Origin: [Eubacterium] eligens ATCC 27750
Lineage (GTDB): Bacteria > Bacillota > Clostridia > Lachnospirales > Lachnospiraceae
Reading direction: 5' to 3'
Length of the DNA: 64,000 bases
Assembly: GCF_000146185.1 (NCBI RefSeq)
Contig: NC_012780.1
Span: 496,001-560,000 of the forward strand
The translations under genes were made by a program, and so were the position numbers. Below, in pieces: positions 62,655-64,000 of this stretch (position 1 is the first letter of the stretch; the number at the start of each line of letters is the position of its first letter). Under the pieces are notes generated by a model that did not search any database, had not been told where the DNA came from, and saw only the letters and a program-made list of their open reading frames with translations.

Positions 62655-63992
62655 TTATCTTTTTTCTCTGTCAATATATTCTTTTTTAGTTACAAGACTC
62701 TTATATGCAGGACGTATTATCTTATCTGTAGTTATTAATTCTTCCAGTCTGTGTGCACTCCAGCCAACTATTCGGGCTATAGCAAATAAAGGTGTATATA
62801 ACTCTCTTGGTATATCAAGCATATCATATACAAATCCACTATAGAAATCTATATTAGGACTTACTCCCTTATATATTTTTCTCTGTTCTGCAATAAGCCT
62901 TGGTGCAATTTTTTCAATATTATTATATAAAAGCATATCTTCATTGCGCCCCTTATCTGTTGCAAGCTGCTCCACGAATCCCTTAAACACTTTCTCTCTT
63001 GGGTCTGAGATAGAATATACTGCATGTCCCATACCATATATAAGACCTTTTTTGTCAAATGCCTGCTTGTTAAGCAATTTATCCAGATATGCAGCTATTT
63101 CTTCTTCATCTGCATAATCTTTAACATGCTCCTTAATATCATCCATCATATTCATAACCATAAGATTAGCGCCACCATGTTTCTTTCCTTTTAATGATGA
63201 CATAGCTGCGGCAATAACAGAATATGTATCAGAACCAGAGGATGTTACAACTCTTGTAGTAAATGTAGAGTTATTACCACCACCATGTTCCATATGCAGC
63301 AGTAATGCAATATCAAGAACCCGTGCTTCCAAATCTGTAAAACATGTATCTGGTCTAAGCATTCTCAGGAAATTCTCTGCTATAGATAATTCCTTTTCTG
63401 GTCTGTGAATATACATGCTCTGATCCTTCTCGTAATGATTATAAGCATGATATGCATATGCTGCAATCATCGGAAATGTTGCAATAAGCTGCATACTCTG
63501 TCTTAACACATTAGGTATATCTAAGTTGTCTTTTTTCTTATCATATGAGCCAAGAGTCAGAATACTCCTGGTCATTGAGCCCATTATATCCGCTGTAGGA
63601 GCCTTCATTATAACATCTCTTGTAAAATTAGTTGGCAGCTTCATACACTCTGATAACTCATCACGGAATTCCTTTAACTGGTCATTGTCAGGAAGTTCTC
63701 CAAACAAAAGCAGATATGCTCCTTCTTCAAAAACATACTTTTTCCCTTTGCTTCCTGCAACAAAATCTCTTATATTGTATCCTCTGTATGACAGTTCTCC
63801 ATCACATGGACACTTTTTACCATCACGGTATTCAAAAGCCTTTATGTCAGATATATTAGTAAGCCCTGTCAATACTCCCTGACCATTTTCATCTCGTAAT
63901 CCACGCTTTACGCCATACTCCGAATACAGGTTCTTGTTGATACTGTCATTGTTTTCACAAAGAACCGCCATCTGCTCCATGTAATTATCCAT
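62655..63992 (-). CDS. Citrate synthase
   Basis: A 445-residue protein with citrate synthase features: LTNISDIKAFEYRDGKKCP (opening strand), LLLHMEHGGGNNSTFTTR (first catalytic His), KGKKHGGANLMVMNM (second His) and GMGHAVYSISDPREKVFKG (third His region with following Asp/Arg). It condenses oxaloacetate and acetyl-CoA to citrate, probably for glutamate synthesis in an anaerobe. The ATG at 63992 is eight bases from the window edge, so an earlier start cannot be excluded. A terminator follows directly. Confidence 0.92.
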   Translation of the reverse strand: MDNYMEQMAVLCENNDSINKNLYSEYGVKRGLRDENGQGVLTGLTNISDIKAFEYRDGKKCPCDGELSYRGYNIRDFVAGSKGKKYVFEEGAYLLLFGELPDNDQLKEFRDELSECMKLPTNFTRDVIMKAPTADIMGSMTRSILTLGSYDKKKDNLDIPNVLRQSMQLIATFPMIAAYAYHAYNHYEKDQSMYIHRPEKELSIAENFLRMLRPDTCFTDLEARVLDIALLLHMEHGGGNNSTFTTRVVTSSGSDTYSVIAAAMSSLKGKKHGGANLMVMNMMDDIKEHVKDYADEEEIAAYLDKLLNKQAFDKKGLIYGMGHAVYSISDPREKVFKGFVEQLATDKGRNEDMLLYNNIEKIAPRLIAEQRKIYKGVSPNIDFYSGFVYDMLDIPRELYTPLFAIARIVGWSAHRLEELITTDKIIRPAYKSLVTKKEYIDREKR

Positions 63993-64000
63993 ATTGTTCA

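Overview
The window reads as chromosomal DNA of a low-GC, anaerobic gut-type Firmicute, most likely a Lachnospiraceae member of the Lachnospira/Eubacterium eligens type. This is an inference from the AT-rich genome, strong AGGAGG-type ribosome sites, the cellobiose phosphorylase/GH1/GH5 gene set, a K+-type membrane pyrophosphatase, giant FtsX-type permeases and a sortase-signal surface enzyme. No rRNA, tRNA, CRISPR array, transposase or phage gene was seen.

Layout. 1-4003: beta-glucan oligosaccharide use (GH94 phosphorylase, GH1 glucosidase), followed by a 237-bp near-palindrome. 4330-8824: leftward operon of small membrane proteins, a DUF975/CmpB membrane protein and an OLD-family ATPase/nuclease. 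9017-10855: three very small membrane proteins and a J-domain protein. 11020-12862: YtrA-type GntR regulator with an ABC exporter. 13189-17926: heterodimeric ABC multidrug exporter, MarR repressor and YczE-type membrane protein under a clear promoter/operator; a MATE pump follows. 19405-27861: two large FtsX permeases, an ABC ATPase and a two-component system. 27906-31129: surface phosphoesterase and YibE/F protein. 31307-37370: class III aminotransferase and polyamine transporter PotABCD. 37523-42736: HEAT-repeat protein, LysR, GGDEF, Hpt and an NSS transporter. 42850-45534: MocR regulator divergent from an SDR/SnoaL pair. 46117-50722: azlD remnant, NUDIX, amidase, GH95, PsiE-like. 51000-55112: pyrophosphatase, AAC(3)-family enzyme, VanY-type peptidase. 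55148-62569: second two-component/FtsX-ABC system, preceded by a membrane-anchored GH5 cellulase. 62655-63992: citrate synthase.

The most unusual content is non-coding. Two arrays (40961-41304 and 45670-45985) are built of six hairpin units on an almost perfectly constant 62-bp period. Each full hairpin is exactly 35 nt from GTCCAA-type arm to TTGGAC-type arm, although loops and linkers have diverged. A third array (12893-13165) has four hairpins of exactly 37 nt with ACCTACTA/TAGTAGGT arms. Fixed geometry with drifting sequence suggests selection on structure or spacing, and I do not recognise the family. The 237-bp fold-back at 4018-4254 is a separate element.

Two regulatory inferences tie genes together. 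Both two-component/ABC loci share one promoter architecture, TGTAAG-N5-TGTAAG-N10-(-10 box), at three sites, and at two of them a half-site contains the TAA stop codon of the kinase gene. Separately, the amidase gene is bracketed by exact 22-bp direct repeats, one of which is the 3' end of the GH95 gene; removing one repeat plus the amidase would leave an intact GH95 gene abutting the NUDIX gene.
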